A stretch of DNA of 64,000 bases from Solea solea (taxonomy: Eukaryota > Chordata > Actinopteri > Pleuronectiformes > Soleidae): the NCBI RefSeq assembly GCF_958295425.1, contig NC_081154.1, positions 4,933,139-4,997,138 on the forward strand. The letters run 5' to 3'. The notes under the pieces are model-generated. The model made no database searches. It saw only the letters and a list, made by a program, of their open reading frames with translations, and had not been told where the DNA came from. Within the stretch, counting starts at the first letter, position 1; every line of letters starts with the position of its first letter. Below, piece after piece: positions 48,900-60,084 of this stretch. A program made the position numbers and the translations under genes.

Positions 48900-48969
48900 A
48901 CATGCACAGCTTTAAGCTGAGTTGGGCAATCTGACAACTTGCAGAGTCCAAGAATTTACGTGGAGGAGG

Positions 48970-49232
48970 AATTCGATCTCTTGACCATGGATGTCTGACT
49001 CCGCCTCCATAGGTGGCGCTGTGTCTCTCTAAAAGCTAGTGCTATTGAATCTGTTTCCTGTTGACCTTGTTGTCTGTTCTTTTCTGGCGACAATCTTCTG
49101 GGTCAAAGAACATTTGTTCTTGTACAGAATCCAGTCAGTTTCAGCATATAAATGCAGGAGTAATCAGACTTTAAGATAAAAATGATCTGGGTTAGTCCAA
49201 CAAGAAATATGTACGTAAATGCACTGACTCAG
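48970..49232 (-). mobile_element. Harbinger-like MITE, copy C (reverse, shorter)
   Basis: On the minus strand it begins GTCAGTGCATTTACGTACA and proceeds through GATTACTCCTGCATTTATA, TTCTTTGACCCAGAAG, ATTCAATAGCACTAGC and ACAGCGCCACCTATGGAGG, the same order as copy A. The segment carrying the Myb-like frame in copy A is missing. This is an internal-deletion derivative. Confidence 0.65.
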
Positions 49233-50023
49233 TGATTTCTCTCCCAAGACACACTGACGTGCCAAAAATATCAAATGCAAGAGTAAATAGAAACTAATAA
49301 AACATCAGGGAACTAACATATACGTAGAGCTCGTCTTTCAGAAAACTGAGACAGAAAGTTTGTTTTGAAGGAGAAGTTGCGGATCAAGAAGCACGGCAGC
49401 AAACCTTGAAGATATTGCAGCACTAAGCACAAACACCATGAATGTGAACTATCAGACTGAGATTGATTGATTGACTGAGAGTTTGACTGAAAAACACAAA
49501 GATCTGCTCCCAAAAACAAGTCATTCAGCGCTTTGAAAACTGCCAGAATTTACACACTGCAGTTTTAAGTAAAAGGTCAGGTGATATTCCCCGGATCCCG
49601 TCTCTGGGTCTCGACCCAGTCTTATGATGTGTACACCGTTGGGTAAAAGCTCATGTCCTTTGTTCCTGATTAAAAAGTAGACAGACTGACTCATCACAAC
49701 AACTTCTGACAGTTTCCTCCTCATTTTTTAACAATCCTGTCAACAGTGCAGGGAGGTTAGTCCGGGTCAGACACGAAGCTCTTCAAACTACTCACTTTCA
49801 TCTTTGAAAGAAAAAAAAATCCCCTCTGAGTTTCACCTGATCACCCACTCACCCACTCACTCACTCACTCACAACACTCAGTACATTTCCATGCACAGTT
49901 AAATCAAGTGACGGTTGTTGCTCAACATCACCATGTAATTGGGCTACTGTCCTTGTCCCAGACTGCAAACGCTAGTTGGGAATGAAATATTTCCACCTCC
50001 ACTACGTTGGGAGGTGATACACT
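49233..50023. other. gene-free stretch
   Basis: Unique DNA with the CACT microsatellite at 49842-49872. No exon or element recognised. Confidence 0.5.
49842..49872 (+). repeat. (CACT)n microsatellite
   Basis: CACCCACTCACCCACTCACT and further units; complementary to the GTGA tract about 950 bp upstream. Confidence 0.85.
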
Positions 50024-50494
50024 CAGGGGTGTCAAACTGGCGGCCCAGGGGCCACATGTGGCCCTCCAATCAATTACATGCAGCCCGCCCACCACTGTGC
50101 TGAGGCACATCTGCCACTGAGGTGATGGAATATAGACAGAATATAAGACTATATGTATTTGCTAGCAATATTATTATTATAATAGTCATAAAAGACATTT
50201 GGTTGTAATCATTGCTTTATTAAATGTATTACACTCAACATTAAATTACATATATTTAAGCTGTTTTAATTACAGTTATCCTCATCTTTATTTGCCAAGT
50301 TTTCTATCTATTTCTCCATTTTTGTGCATCATAAATGTGTTTTTATTGTGAAGTATACATGATTTTATAACAAAACAAGCACTTTTACTTTGCAAATATT
50401 ACAATGAATATCGTATATTGTCCGCCCACTGCTAAGTAGTTGTTTTTTTCCACTTTTTTTCTGTAAAAAAGGTCATTTGAGTTTGACACCCCTG
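50024..50494. mobile_element. hAT-type MITE (CAGGGGTGTCAAACTGGCGGCCC family)
   Basis: Left end CAGGGGTGTCAAACT at 50024, right end AGTTTGACACCCCTG ending 50494: perfect 15-bp terminal inverted repeats. The left subterminal GGCGGCCCAGGGGCCACATG is the hallmark of a very abundant fish family and parallels the element at 16779. The flanks (GATACACT and CACTAGGG) do not form a clean 8-bp duplication. The 471-bp AT-rich body has no transposase. Confidence 0.85.
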
Positions 50495-52237
50495 CACTAG
50501 GGTTTCCAATTACCTGATAAGGAATGGGAATAGATAAAATACCATTCTGTACTCGATTATATCTGTACATCTCGCCGCGTCTCCTTTGCTATGATACACA
50601 GGACTCACAGTGAATCGGACGACCAATAAAAAGTGCCCATTTTCTGTTGGATCTGTTGGACAATTTGGAACACGTCTTTTATCTTTCAATAACGAAAGCA
50701 ATCCTTATTTTACAGAACGGTTGGCAACCCAATGATGCGCCTTCTTTCAGGCTTCTTAGTATCAGGCAGTTTCCAGTTCAGCTTTGCGGCTTGTTGTTAG
50801 CATGGGAAGCACCATTCGGAGTCTTCCTACCATCCATGAACTTCAAAATATTCCAATATAATATTCTAAAAATGTAATGTGTCAAACACCACTGGATGTC
50901 TTTCTACCATCCATTAACTTCTTAAAATATCTAATTCATTAAGCTGGCAGAGTAGGATTTTGGTCTTGATGCACCAGGTCTGGTCCACTTATTCTTCTGT
51001 GGACCTGCATTTTCTATTGTTTCTGCATCAAAACCTGGGATATTTACATGAACATGTAAGTCCACCCAAATCAACTGTAAAGTCTTATTGACACTTAAAT
51101 CGTACTTCCTGAGTGAGTGTGAAAGGGAGGAACAGAAACAGTGAGAACAATATGACTACGGTCAGAAAACAAAAACATGAAATTTGAATCCTCCTTTTCA
51201 TCTTTGTGCCACCACAGTCGGATATGTACCTTTCAAGGGGACAATTATTTACCTCCAATTCATGCCAATTTACATATGAATGGATATTCATCACTGCAGT
51301 TCCCGGATCAAGGCGAGGCTCATTTCAGTCTTATCTCGCAGCAATGGCATCACAAAGCTTTCATTCACATTTCTCTGCAAAGGAGGTGTAGGCTCATCTT
51401 ACTAGAGGCTTTACTTTGAGGCTGTGTTTGCTGCAGACGGAGACTGAGCTGTGACTCATGAGGTCAGAAGCTTGTTGATTCATTTGTGATTGCTGGGGGG
51501 GGGGAAAGTGCTCAAGGATTTTGTGCAGGAAACATACTATTTAATCCTTTTATGGAGGAAATAAAGGCATCAAAACGACCTGGTGATTCAGTCAGAAGCG
51601 AGAACATGACAATATTAAGTGCACAGGAAACAATCCCTGGAAATACATGTGGAGAAGACAGAGGTCGACATCTGGCAGCCAGCAGTTCCTCGTGCTTAGA
51701 TGAACTACTAAGAAAATGTCCTGAAGGCAAAACCACAGTCTGGACTGATGTTGATTTTTGGTTATTTATCTGTGGTTTTGTAGCTGGACTGCGCTCCAGT
51801 GGGTAAATTATGGAACACGGTACAAACAAGTTCATGATGCGCAGCGGGAGTGACAGTTGCTGGAATCAGACTTGTTTTGACAGCAGTCTAGAGCGGAGTA
51901 GAGTTTAGGTTTGGATGGTGATGACACCACAGTCACGGGCATCAAAGTCGCATCAGGAAAAACAGATACGGAGAGAAGCTGAAAACGTATTTAGGTGTAA
52001 ATGCCGTGTGAAGAAAGGCAGGGGGCATTTCAAGAGACAACTGCAGTCTCCTGAACACAGGACACACAGCCTCAAAGAAGTCCTTCAGCCTCCAAAACAC
52101 TTTGATCCTGCACCTTTGATATCCTCGCTATTTCCCACACCAAACCTCTGAAAACACATTTCCACTGATCAGCCTTCCCAGTTAAACATTCACCAACTTT
52201 TGTCTGACTTTAAAATGTTGAGTATTTTATTGTATTA
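50495..52237. other. gene-free stretch
   Basis: Unique sequence with a G10 run near 51495. An open frame on plus at 51486-51806 (106 codons) lacks any recognisable domain and overlaps a frame of similar size on the other strand, so neither is called. Confidence 0.5.
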
Positions 52238-52532
52238 TTTGCTGAGGGCCACACTGCAAGGAGGTTCCTGGTTCATGTCTCAGTCCGGGGGCCTTTCTGT
52301 ATGGAGTTTGCATGTTCTCCTTGTGTGTGTGTGGGCTTTCTTCATGTTCTCCAATTTCCTCCCACGTGCAGAGGTTAATTAGACACTCTAAAATTGCCCG
52401 TAGGTGTGAGTGAATAGTTGCTCATCTCGTTGGCCCTGCGATGGTCCAGGGTGCACCCCAGCTTTTCACCCTCGCACCAGTATCCCCGCGACCCTCATGT
52501 GGAGGATTAAGCGGTAGATAATGGATGGATTA
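52238..52532 (+). mobile_element. teleost SINE, nearly full copy
   Basis: Ordered blocks: GCAAGGAGGTTCCTGGTTCA (degenerate box B), GGGGGCCTTTCTGTATGGAG, TTTGCATGTTCTCCTTGTG, AGGTTAATTAGACACTC, TTGCCCGTAGGTGTGAGTG, TTGGCCCTGCGATGGTCCAG, GCGACCCTCATGTGGAGGAT and the tail AAGCGGTAGATAATGGATGG. This is a hallmark teleost interspersed repeat. The 5' box A end is eroded. Related pieces lie at 21996 (plus), 59392 (minus) and, for the head only, 12728 (minus). Confidence 0.8.
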
Positions 52533-53049
52533 CTTTTCTTACTTTGTCATTTCTGACCTCTGCTCATTGACGGATAAGGACACCAACTCAACTACCTAAT
52601 CAACAACTGGTCATCAACTACTTGACTTGAATGTTCTGGTAGTTCTAGGTGATTGCCCGTCTTTCCTACTCTGTTGTGTCATCCCGTAAGTAAAAAGTTC
52701 AAGCACTGACAGGAGGTGAAACGAAACGTCATATAAAGTGTCACGGATGTCCTGAGCAAGACATCCTCATTGAAATTAGAGCGTGCAAGTGCACAAAAGC
52801 GTGTGACGTGTCCATCTATTCAACTTGTTATTGTTAGTCGAGCGTAAAAAAAAAAAGGAGGAGTTGGAATTTCCGGGAAAGGCTAAAGCGGCTCAAATAT
52901 CAAGTGGGGTCATTTACATTTAAAGAGTAAATGAGTGAAATAAAGAAATAAAAAAGGTTGAAATGTGACGTGAACACAAAGCCCGCTTCAAGTGTAAGCA
53001 GTGAAAATGTCAGCTGCCTGTGGATGATTCACGACAGCGCCTTCTACGC
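52533..53049. other. gene-free stretch
   Basis: Unique sequence between two SINEs; A11 run near 52846. Nothing else recognised. Confidence 0.5.
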
Positions 53050-53313
53050 GGAGGTACAACAAGTCGTTGTCCGACGACAAGGTCGACGGTTCCACCTCCC
53101 GGCTTCTCCACCCTGTGCGCTCAAGTGTCGTGATGTGAGACTCTGAACTTCAAAGCTGCCCATGAAGCCTGTGCCGGCATTGTGTGAACAAAGTGTGATC
53201 GAAAACGCGCAACACAAAGACGAATGGGTGAGCGGCGAAGCGGCGCCCATAAAGCGGTTGGAGCGGTCGCCAAGACTACAAAAGCGCTTCTATAAATACG
53301 TACTTCACCATTG
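53050..53313 (+). mobile_element. tRNA-derived SINE with AAAGCGC-TATAAATA tail
   Basis: Head GTCGTTGTCCGACGACAAGG then GTCGACGGTTCCACCTCCCG (degenerate box B) and GCTTCTCCACC-TGTGCGCTCAAGTGT. Middle CCTGTGCCGGCATTGTGTGA and GTGTGATCGAAAA. Tail GCGGTCGCCAAGACTACAAA, AGCGCTTCTATAAATACG and TTCACCATTG. The block order and tail match a common fish SINE family from memory. High CpG here reflects the SINE, not a promoter island; the TATAAATA near 53291 is the tail, not a TATA box. Confidence 0.8.
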
Positions 53314-54256
53314 TATACACCGAGCGCAGTTCATATTTCTCTGTCCATCCTGCAAGGCTAAAGCACCCTGAGCTGAGGACATTTTAACCAAATGACCTCG
53401 AACACGATGCCGGGGACATCCATCACAATCCCCGAGTGTGTGTGTGTGTGTGTGTGTGCACTCCCTTCTCCAAATGGGACTCCTGTTTACGTCTGAAATA
53501 AAAATAAAAAAACATTACAGAGTTGTGTTCACGCCTCTCTTTTCCGTTTCACCTTGTGTGTCTCACACACACACACACACTCAGAGAGCAAAGTAGGTTG
53601 ACCACTCATTAGGTTAAGTGCTAGGACATCTCTCCAGCGAGCAAATCACTCACATTTGTTAAAGTCCAAGTGAGGGAATCACCGGAAACCCGACGGACAC
53701 GAAACGCTTTTAAATAAAATAACGATTCTCCTTTGAGACATTGAATCAAGTAAATGAAGAATTAAAAGGGCACAAGTACACGGCACCCGCACACCTGGGG
53801 ACGTTTTCGATCAAGCGGCCTTGAAGGGGAAAAGGCGGGGACATCGATCACGGAGACTTTGCCGAATGCGCAGTCAAAACAGCCATAAATGTTTCCATCA
53901 ATCACACCTAGTCCTGCTCTCCGTTCCTATCACGCAAATGCTTTGTTTCGAAATATGAACCCGTCACGGGATAATTGTTACGAGTCACGTCATATATGAA
54001 ATATTAATAGATCAATTCACATGTAGTAAATTGTTATTCCTTCTCATTATAAACGACGAAAAAACGTGGCGTTTCACCAAGGACGTGGCACGAGTGTTAG
54101 TGCACCTGCAGTCATTTCTTCCTTCATTCATCATGTTTTATCACAAGGAGGAAAATAAGGAAAGAGAAGGATTCTGTCGTGTACAAAATTTGCAATGATT
54201 TGTTCGCAAGTAAGTGCGTATTTATAAATCCAAGGGCAGACGTTCACGCTCTAAAA
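53314..54256. other. gene-free stretch
   Basis: Holds opposed GT (53436-53458) and CA (53564-53580) tracts. The rest is unique, with no exon recognised. Confidence 0.5.
53436..53580. repeat. opposed (GT)n and (CA)n tracts
   Basis: About 11 GT units at 53436-53458 and 8-9 CA units at 53564-53580, complementary and 105 bp apart. Confidence 0.85.
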
Positions 54257-54539
54257 TAGAGCTGAAACGATTTAGATTTCCAATTGTTTAAGCTTCTTAA
54301 ATGTGAATATGTTCTTCATTTCTTTGCTCTGGATAACAAAGAAATCATCAAAAGTCAATCATTTTGGTTTGTGGACAAAACAAGACATTTGAGAACGTGA
54401 TGATTTCCAGGTTTGACGAACATCGATCAACATTTTTTAAGGTTTTCTGATATTCTGAACACCAAACGATTAATCCATTAATCGTGAAAATAAACGACAG
54501 ATTAATCGCTTATGAAAATAATCGTTAGTTGCAGCTGTA
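54257..54539. mobile_element. MITE with TAGAGCTG / AATCGTTAGTTGCAGC ends
   Basis: Left TAGAGCTGAAACGATTTAGA; right AATAATCGTTAGTTGCAGCT, whose complement AGCTGCAACTAACGATTATT mirrors the left end. Internal ACGATTAATCCATTAATCG and ACAGATTAATCGCTTATG complete the pattern of an abundant vertebrate hAT-like MITE, well known in fish. The 283-bp body has no frame. No clear 8-bp duplication in the flanks. Confidence 0.8.
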
Positions 54540-55230
54540 CTCGGAGTGTAAACTAAGTGTCTACATGTGAGTACACAATTTATTTGAAACATACAGATGT
54601 TCAGTTCAAAAAAGCTTTAAAAAGATACAATGAAATAAGGCGGATTCCTAATATTTTGTAAGTTTGATATTTCATTTTAAGTGTGGCTTTATGAGGTACT
54701 GACACATTATGAAATCTACACCAGCTTAAGTCTATAATATCTCATAAATACATTTGGCTTTTCTGACTGGGAAGTGGCGTTTGTAAAGAAAAGCTCACAG
54801 TCACTCACACACCAAAGTCCTTTCCACAGAGAAAACCTGTGTTTTTCAGCCTGTGAGGACACAGGAGATGCTGGTCTGCTGCTGCATTGTTTGGTAAGTT
54901 TGTGTCACTGACGTTGATATAAAAGATGAATCTCAAACACAGAATTTGTAAAATTACTTGAAGTTATTTTAACAATAATTTGAAGTTACTGATGAAGGCA
55001 GCAGTCTCTCCTGTGTGCTGTGATGTAATATCGTCAAGTTTCTCTATGGGCTTTGGCGCAGGGTGCTAAAGCTAAAGGGAAAAAGTTTCCAGTCAAAAGA
55101 AAACCTGTCCAATGAAACCTACACTCTTAAGATATCATAGCCTTTAGCAGGCATAGTTTTTTTTTATTAGGTGAGCCTTTTATTAAGTGGCTCAAATGTG
55201 TTTTTTTTCCACTGGCAGCTATGTATTCAC
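54540..55230. other. gene-free stretch with a possible short exon
   Basis: Unique DNA containing the 44-nt splice-flanked interval at 54850-54893. No other candidate. Confidence 0.5.
54850..54893 (+). other. weak candidate internal exon (44 nt)
   Basis: TGTTTTTCAG ends at 54849 and GTAAGTTTG begins at 54894, so both splice consensus sites bound a 44-nt interval. Two of three frames are open, but no protein family is recognised. If real it might be a non-coding or UTR exon of a neighbouring transcript. Confidence 0.15.
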
Positions 55231-56331
55231 CAGAGGTGGAAAGAGTACTGAAATATTCTACTCATGTAAAAGTCGCACTTTTTTCACAATTCACTTAAGT
55301 ACAAGTGAGAATACTGGTCTAAAAAAATGACACAAGTAAAAAAAAAAAATAGCTCGTTTAAAATCTAGAGTAAAAGTTTCTTAACAAGGTTGGGGTTCTT
55401 TCTTGTTTTTTGCGGAAAAAGGACAAGGGGACACAAATTTCCCATGAATTGTTTTTTAACCTGTCCTCGTCATTTACCTGTCTTCATCGTCATTCACCTG
55501 TACTCATCGTCATTCACATGCCATCGTCATTCACCTGTCCTCATCGTCATTCACCTGTACTCATCGTCATTCACCTGCCATCGCCATTCACCTGTCCTCA
55601 TCGTCATTCACCTGTCCTTATCGTCATTCACCTGCCATCGCCATTCTCCTGTCATCGCCATTCACCTGTCATCGTCATTCACCTGTCCTCATTGTCATTC
55701 ACTTGTACTCATCGTCATTCACCTGCCATCGCCATTCTCCTGTCATCGCCATTCACCTGTCATCGTCATTCACCTGTCAATGTCATTCACCTGTCATCGT
55801 CATTTCCTGTCATCGTCATTCACCTGTCATTGTCATTCACCTGTCCTCATCGTCATTCACCTGTCATCGTCATTCTCCTGTCATCGCCATTCACCTGTCA
55901 TCGTCATTCACCTGTCCTCATCGTCATTCACCTGTCAATGTCATTCACCTGTCAATGTCATTCACCTGTCACCGTCATTCACCTGTTATTGTCATTCACC
56001 CGTCATTGTCATTCACCTGTCCTCATCGTCATTGTCCTGTCATCGCCATTCACCTGTCATCATCATTCACCTGTCCTCATCCTCATTCACCTGTCCTCAT
56101 CCTCATTCACCGGTCATCGTCATTGACTTGTCCATGTCATTCACCTGTCCTCATCGTCATTCACCTGTCCATGTCATTCACCGGTCATCGTCATTCACCC
56201 GATGTGATTCAAAATGTAGCGAAGTACACTACTTCCAAAAATACATACTTAAGTAAAAGTGAAATTACACATTTTAAAAAACCTACTCAATTACAGTAAC
56301 ACGAGTCAGTGTAATTCATTACTTTCCATTG
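55231..56331. mobile_element. hAT-type MITE (GTGGAAAGAGTACTGAAA) expanded by a minisatellite
   Basis: Left end CAGAGGTGGAAAGAGTACTG, then TACTCATGTAAAAGTCGCAC and TTAAGTACAAGTGAGAATAC. Right part ACATACTTAAGTAAAAGTGA, CTACTCAATTACAGTAACAC and TAATTCATTACTTTCCATTG, which complements the left terminus with loss at the very end. Unexpanded members, from memory, are a few hundred bp or less. Here a 740-bp minisatellite (55460-56199) separates the two halves. Confidence 0.75.
55460..56199 (+). repeat. 17/20-bp CACCTG minisatellite, about 41 units
   Basis: Units of 20 bp (CATTCACCTGTCCTCATCGT) and 17 bp (CATTCACCTGTCATCGT, lacking a CTC-type triplet) are mixed irregularly, with variants CATTCTCCTG, CAATGT and CATCGC. 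One unit near 55803 is 16 bp. Stops are rare, so frames of 288, 238 and 198 codons overlap in all three plus frames over the same DNA. They read as rotations of one repeat peptide and end in unrelated sequence, so they are not genes. Most units carry the E-box CACCTG. Confidence 0.95.
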
Positions 56332-57377
56332 CAGCGCTGATGATGTGTCGGAACATGTTCAGGTCAAAAAACCCTGGCGCTCCAGATAAGGTGGCCTCAC
56401 CAAGTCTGTGGGTAATTTTTAGTGGCGCTGCTGCTGATTTACTGTTGATAATGAGTGGCGGCTATTGATCACCTCTACTGCACAGGCTGGAGTTATTGAT
56501 AAAGACAAGAGGTGGAGCTGATTGGAATGACATGGAGTGATTAGTGACGGGGTGTTTGCATGAGATAAAGACAGAGGAGGTGAGGGAATGAGGTTGATGA
56601 GAAAGTGGACATGAAGTGTAACAATCAGTGTGTAAAGGGGGAAAAATGAAAGTGTGGGTGGTTTGAAAGAGACGAGCGGGTGGGTCCGTCGGCTCGTCTA
56701 AATGACTCGGTCCTTTGAACTACTTATACAACGATGTTCATGAAACATCCCTTCAAGAATGTCAATATATGGGAGCCCTAATTTAAAGTAGACAAAGCCG
56801 GACTGTGCGGCTGCATCAAAGCACCACAGCTCATTTGGCCTCTGCTTTTGATCACCGCGATGTGGGGGGATGTAGTGACTCTTATTAGACGCGTCCAAAA
56901 AAAAGCCGCTTCATTGTGATCGGACCGAGATGCACGTCGCCGTCCGCTGATATGCTCTTTCAGCACAATTTGTCCCCTGACAAAAAAAACTTTATTGAAA
57001 GGGAATACGGCCACACTGTGGCTGACGCTGTCAGGGATCACTGAATGTCTATTATGATCGGGCTGGTGCTGAGCAGGAGCCAGATGCACGGAGACAGAGG
57101 GAAGTTTATGGTTCTAATCAGTGTTTTTTTTTTTTTTTTAAAGAAAATGATGAACGAGAGTCGAGACATGTGGCTTTTGAAGATTGATTGGACGCGGTGT
57201 TGTTCCGCAGGCTGATAAATTAAAGCTGCGAGCATTGATTGGGCCCTTGCACTCTGGCATCGCCACACGTCTCTCGGCTTACTGTGTCGTTTTTACATGC
57301 CGCACAAATCATTAGCACTTTTCCCATCACCAGAGGTTTGAACTCACAACCCCCGACACAAAAGGGTAAGTCATGAT
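56332..57377. other. gene-free stretch
   Basis: Unique sequence with T15 at 57125-57139. No exon supported. Confidence 0.5.
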
Positions 57378-58399
57378 CATAGACTATATCAGAAATGGAC
57401 TTAGCCTTCTGGTTTGAAAAGCCTGGGGAGTGGGATTAAAATATAGGAGTCAACCCCATTGGCTTAGTTTGAATGAAGGTCTATGGGGAAAATCTACTTC
57501 ACTTGATTGGGAACACCAGTAAACATTTTTCTGAAAAGTTATTGGAACAAAACATGTTATGAGCAACCTGAAATCTTTGGGAGAAATGTAAGTACAAATC
57601 CAACAATATTATTCCTAAGTTTAGCATTTCCATGTGTGCATTACAACTCACAGATCACAGTGGATCTACAACGGCACAAAACATTTAGAACTGAAAAATA
57701 TAATATTTCTCACAAATGCATGCTGCGGGCCGGATTGGACCCTCCGGTGGGCCAGTTCTGGCATTTGGGCCACATGTTAGACACCCATGATTTAAATCCA
57801 TGGCTGTCATACTGTGTGTACCACTAGTGATACACGAGAAAATCAGAAATATTGTTCTACTGTATATACCAGGGTACGTCATCGGAGAGTGTAGAACATG
57901 ATCTCCCACTCCATCTTAATCTAATGTCACTATACCAGTGTGTGAAGTATATGTGAGGAAGAGGAGGATGATGAGAGAGCAAATTATCTTATTGGGAATA
58001 CATCTGCCTCCTGTGAAAAGTCCGTAGCTGACTTTTGCTCGACCTTTTTACACCACTGTATTTTAACGTTGGTGATAATGGTGTTACTTTGAGAGCTTCA
58101 TATTTTCTAAGGTGCTACTTGGTATTAAAAGTTTGAGAACAAGTGGTCTAAATCACAAGCTCTGGGTGTTCTTAAATAGAACATAAAGTCAATTTAATAA
58201 TATATGATCCCATATAGAGGGAAATAGATAAAGTATGACACACTAGCGGACACCAGTGTGATTGACAGCTGGTATCGTCCAATAGGAGGCTGGTTGCAGG
58301 TGATGTCATGGTACTGGTGAAATGTCAAGGCTGCAAAATGGAAGTTTGTTTAACAACCAAAAGACTATGACCATTTTTTTTTTACACATGGTCTATGGA
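57378..58399. mobile_element. possible MITE pair of ends (CATAGACTATAT / GGTCTATGG)
   Basis: The left TCATAGACTATATCAGAAAT and the right ACACATGGTCTATGGA are roughly inverted, like the fish element starting CCATAGACTGTATATAAAAA. The subterminal GATTGACAGCTGGTATCGTC and CCAATAGGAGGCTGG near 58260 fit that family. The interval is interrupted by another element end at 57718. Distance between ends is about 1 kb, so it could instead be two separate fragments. Confidence 0.4.
57718..57797 (-). mobile_element. hAT-type MITE right end (nested)
   Basis: GCTGCGGGCCGGATTGGACC, GGTGGGCCAGTTCTGGC and GGGCCACATGTTAGACACCC with ATGATTTAA form one end of the CAGGGGTGTCAAACTGGCGGCCC family. The opposite end was not found, so the copy is truncated. 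It lies inside the 57378-58399 interval. Confidence 0.6.
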
Positions 58400-59391
58400 C
58401 ACAACACTGAGTATGTAAAGAAGGCTTGTGTCAAAAATTCATTTGCTAACTTCACACACAACAAGGAGAAGCTAGAAATGTATTTGTGCCAAGACTGATT
58501 TGCTCCAAAGGAGAAAAAACTAGTTTAGGGATGTCACCTTTCAATGAATGTGACCGTTTCTATGAGGAGAAAATTGGAAATGCTGTCATAAATTCAAGTT
58601 TTTGTCAGTTTTCTTCGATTAAAAAGATTTATTCCAGAGGATTTGCCGTCAGGATTTACTGTCAGATATTTGGGAGAGCTGTCAGCTCAGTTTCTGATCT
58701 TTTGAATATCGGTGTTTGTCAGTCTGAGGACTGACGTGGAACAGTTAATTTTTACAGTCTTTGGAAGGAAAACGGAAGGACGGGAAGGTTCATGAGTTCT
58801 ACATTCGATACTGGAGACGAGAGAGAACACTGACGCTTTGCTGGACAACACTGACACCAGTCATCGATCAGTATTAGCCAGAGACCTTTCTCTGGCACAT
58901 TTGATGTAATCACACTGGTGTAATATCTCAGGTCTCCCGTCTGACACCTGCATTTGTCATGTCAACATGGTGTGAGGAAAAAGAAAATAAACTCGCTGAT
59001 TCATTCAGAGTTGTTGGGCTTGATATATAAAAAGATCAAAGGAGCCGGTTTATTGGAGAGGAAATGCGAGCATGGTGGGGTCTAAGGAAGGATGCAGGGT
59101 GAACGGAAAAGGAATTATGCCCCAAAACAGACTCACAAGAGCCGAGAGGTTCCATTAACCTAAATCCCAAATCCTTTTAAAATGCTCCAAAACAGATTCG
59201 CTCTATTTGATGACTACACGGAAACATGGAAACAGCATAATGATACTGGTGATTCCTGCTGCTTCTCTTTCATTGACTCAAACGGGATGTTTCTATCGAA
59301 CTACTGGAAATGACTTTGCCAGCGCAGGTATTTTCGACTTTTCTACTTCAGAAGGACAGGAGCAACAGCTTCATCCTCCACATGAGGCTCA
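58400..59391. other. gene-free stretch
   Basis: Unique AT-rich DNA. An 82-codon plus-strand frame at 58486-58734 has no recognisable features and is not called. Confidence 0.5.
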
Positions 59392-59461
59392 CGGGTGTAC
59401 CAACCCTGGACAGGTCGCCAGTCTGTCGCCAACATATGGAGACGAGTCAATTTAGAGCAGC
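59392..59461 (-). mobile_element. SINE fragment, reverse
   Basis: ACCCTGGACAGGTCGCCAGT, CTGTCG and CCAACATATGGAGAC then GTCAATTTAGAGCA complement the body of the SINE at 52238 (TTGGCCCTGCGATGG, CCAGGGTG). Internally deleted, both ends missing. Confidence 0.65.
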
Positions 59462-60084
59462 ACTACTCAATTACAAACTCAGTTGGGCTGCATTTTCAAA
59501 CCAAGAAATTGAGTTTCTGCAGCCAGTGAGCAGCAGGTGATGGCAAATTTTAAACGTACATCAAAAAGGTGCATTTAAAAATAATAGAAAAACACCTATC
59601 CTCCTAGTGTGTCATATGCAAACCCACAAACATCTCACAGTGCCTCCAACACTGCTGTTAAACGTCATCAGACTGCAGTAGGAATCTTTGCGTTATTTCT
59701 GCAGTTATTTCAAACACACAAAACAAGTGTCGCTTGATGCAAATATATGGATGAATTCTTCTCCTGCTCTCAGAGTACACACACACCTGGTTTGTTTGAT
59801 TCCCGCCTGAGACGCCGTCCAGCTCCTTTCTCTCAATTAGTGATGAATGTATTCAGCTAACAAATGGCATTCATATTTGTTTTTGTTTGAAAGGATATGC
59901 ATGAAAAGAAGTCTATTTTATGCTCGAAAGCGTGCACTAATTTCCTTGACAATTTCATGCTGGCTTTGTTTCCTCTCTCTTCCTCTGTCTCAGGTACAAG
60001 CTGTTGTTAGGCAGGTGGTACATGTGGGAGGATGCTGCAATAAGCCTGAAACATTTGGTCCACACTGGGAATCAGTGGCCTGAT

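Larger units (their letters stand above)
46656..48969. other. gene-free stretch
   Basis: Contains an interrupted CA repeat (47154-47180) and a TGAG microsatellite (48879-48899). A sentence-like run of AAAGACA/CAAAGA units at 48360-48500 is low complexity. No gene recognised. Confidence 0.5.

Noticed and set aside
53050..53313. CpG-rich block with TATAAATA as a promoter or CpG island
   Set aside because: The whole block matches a tRNA-derived SINE and the TATA-like motif is its tail.
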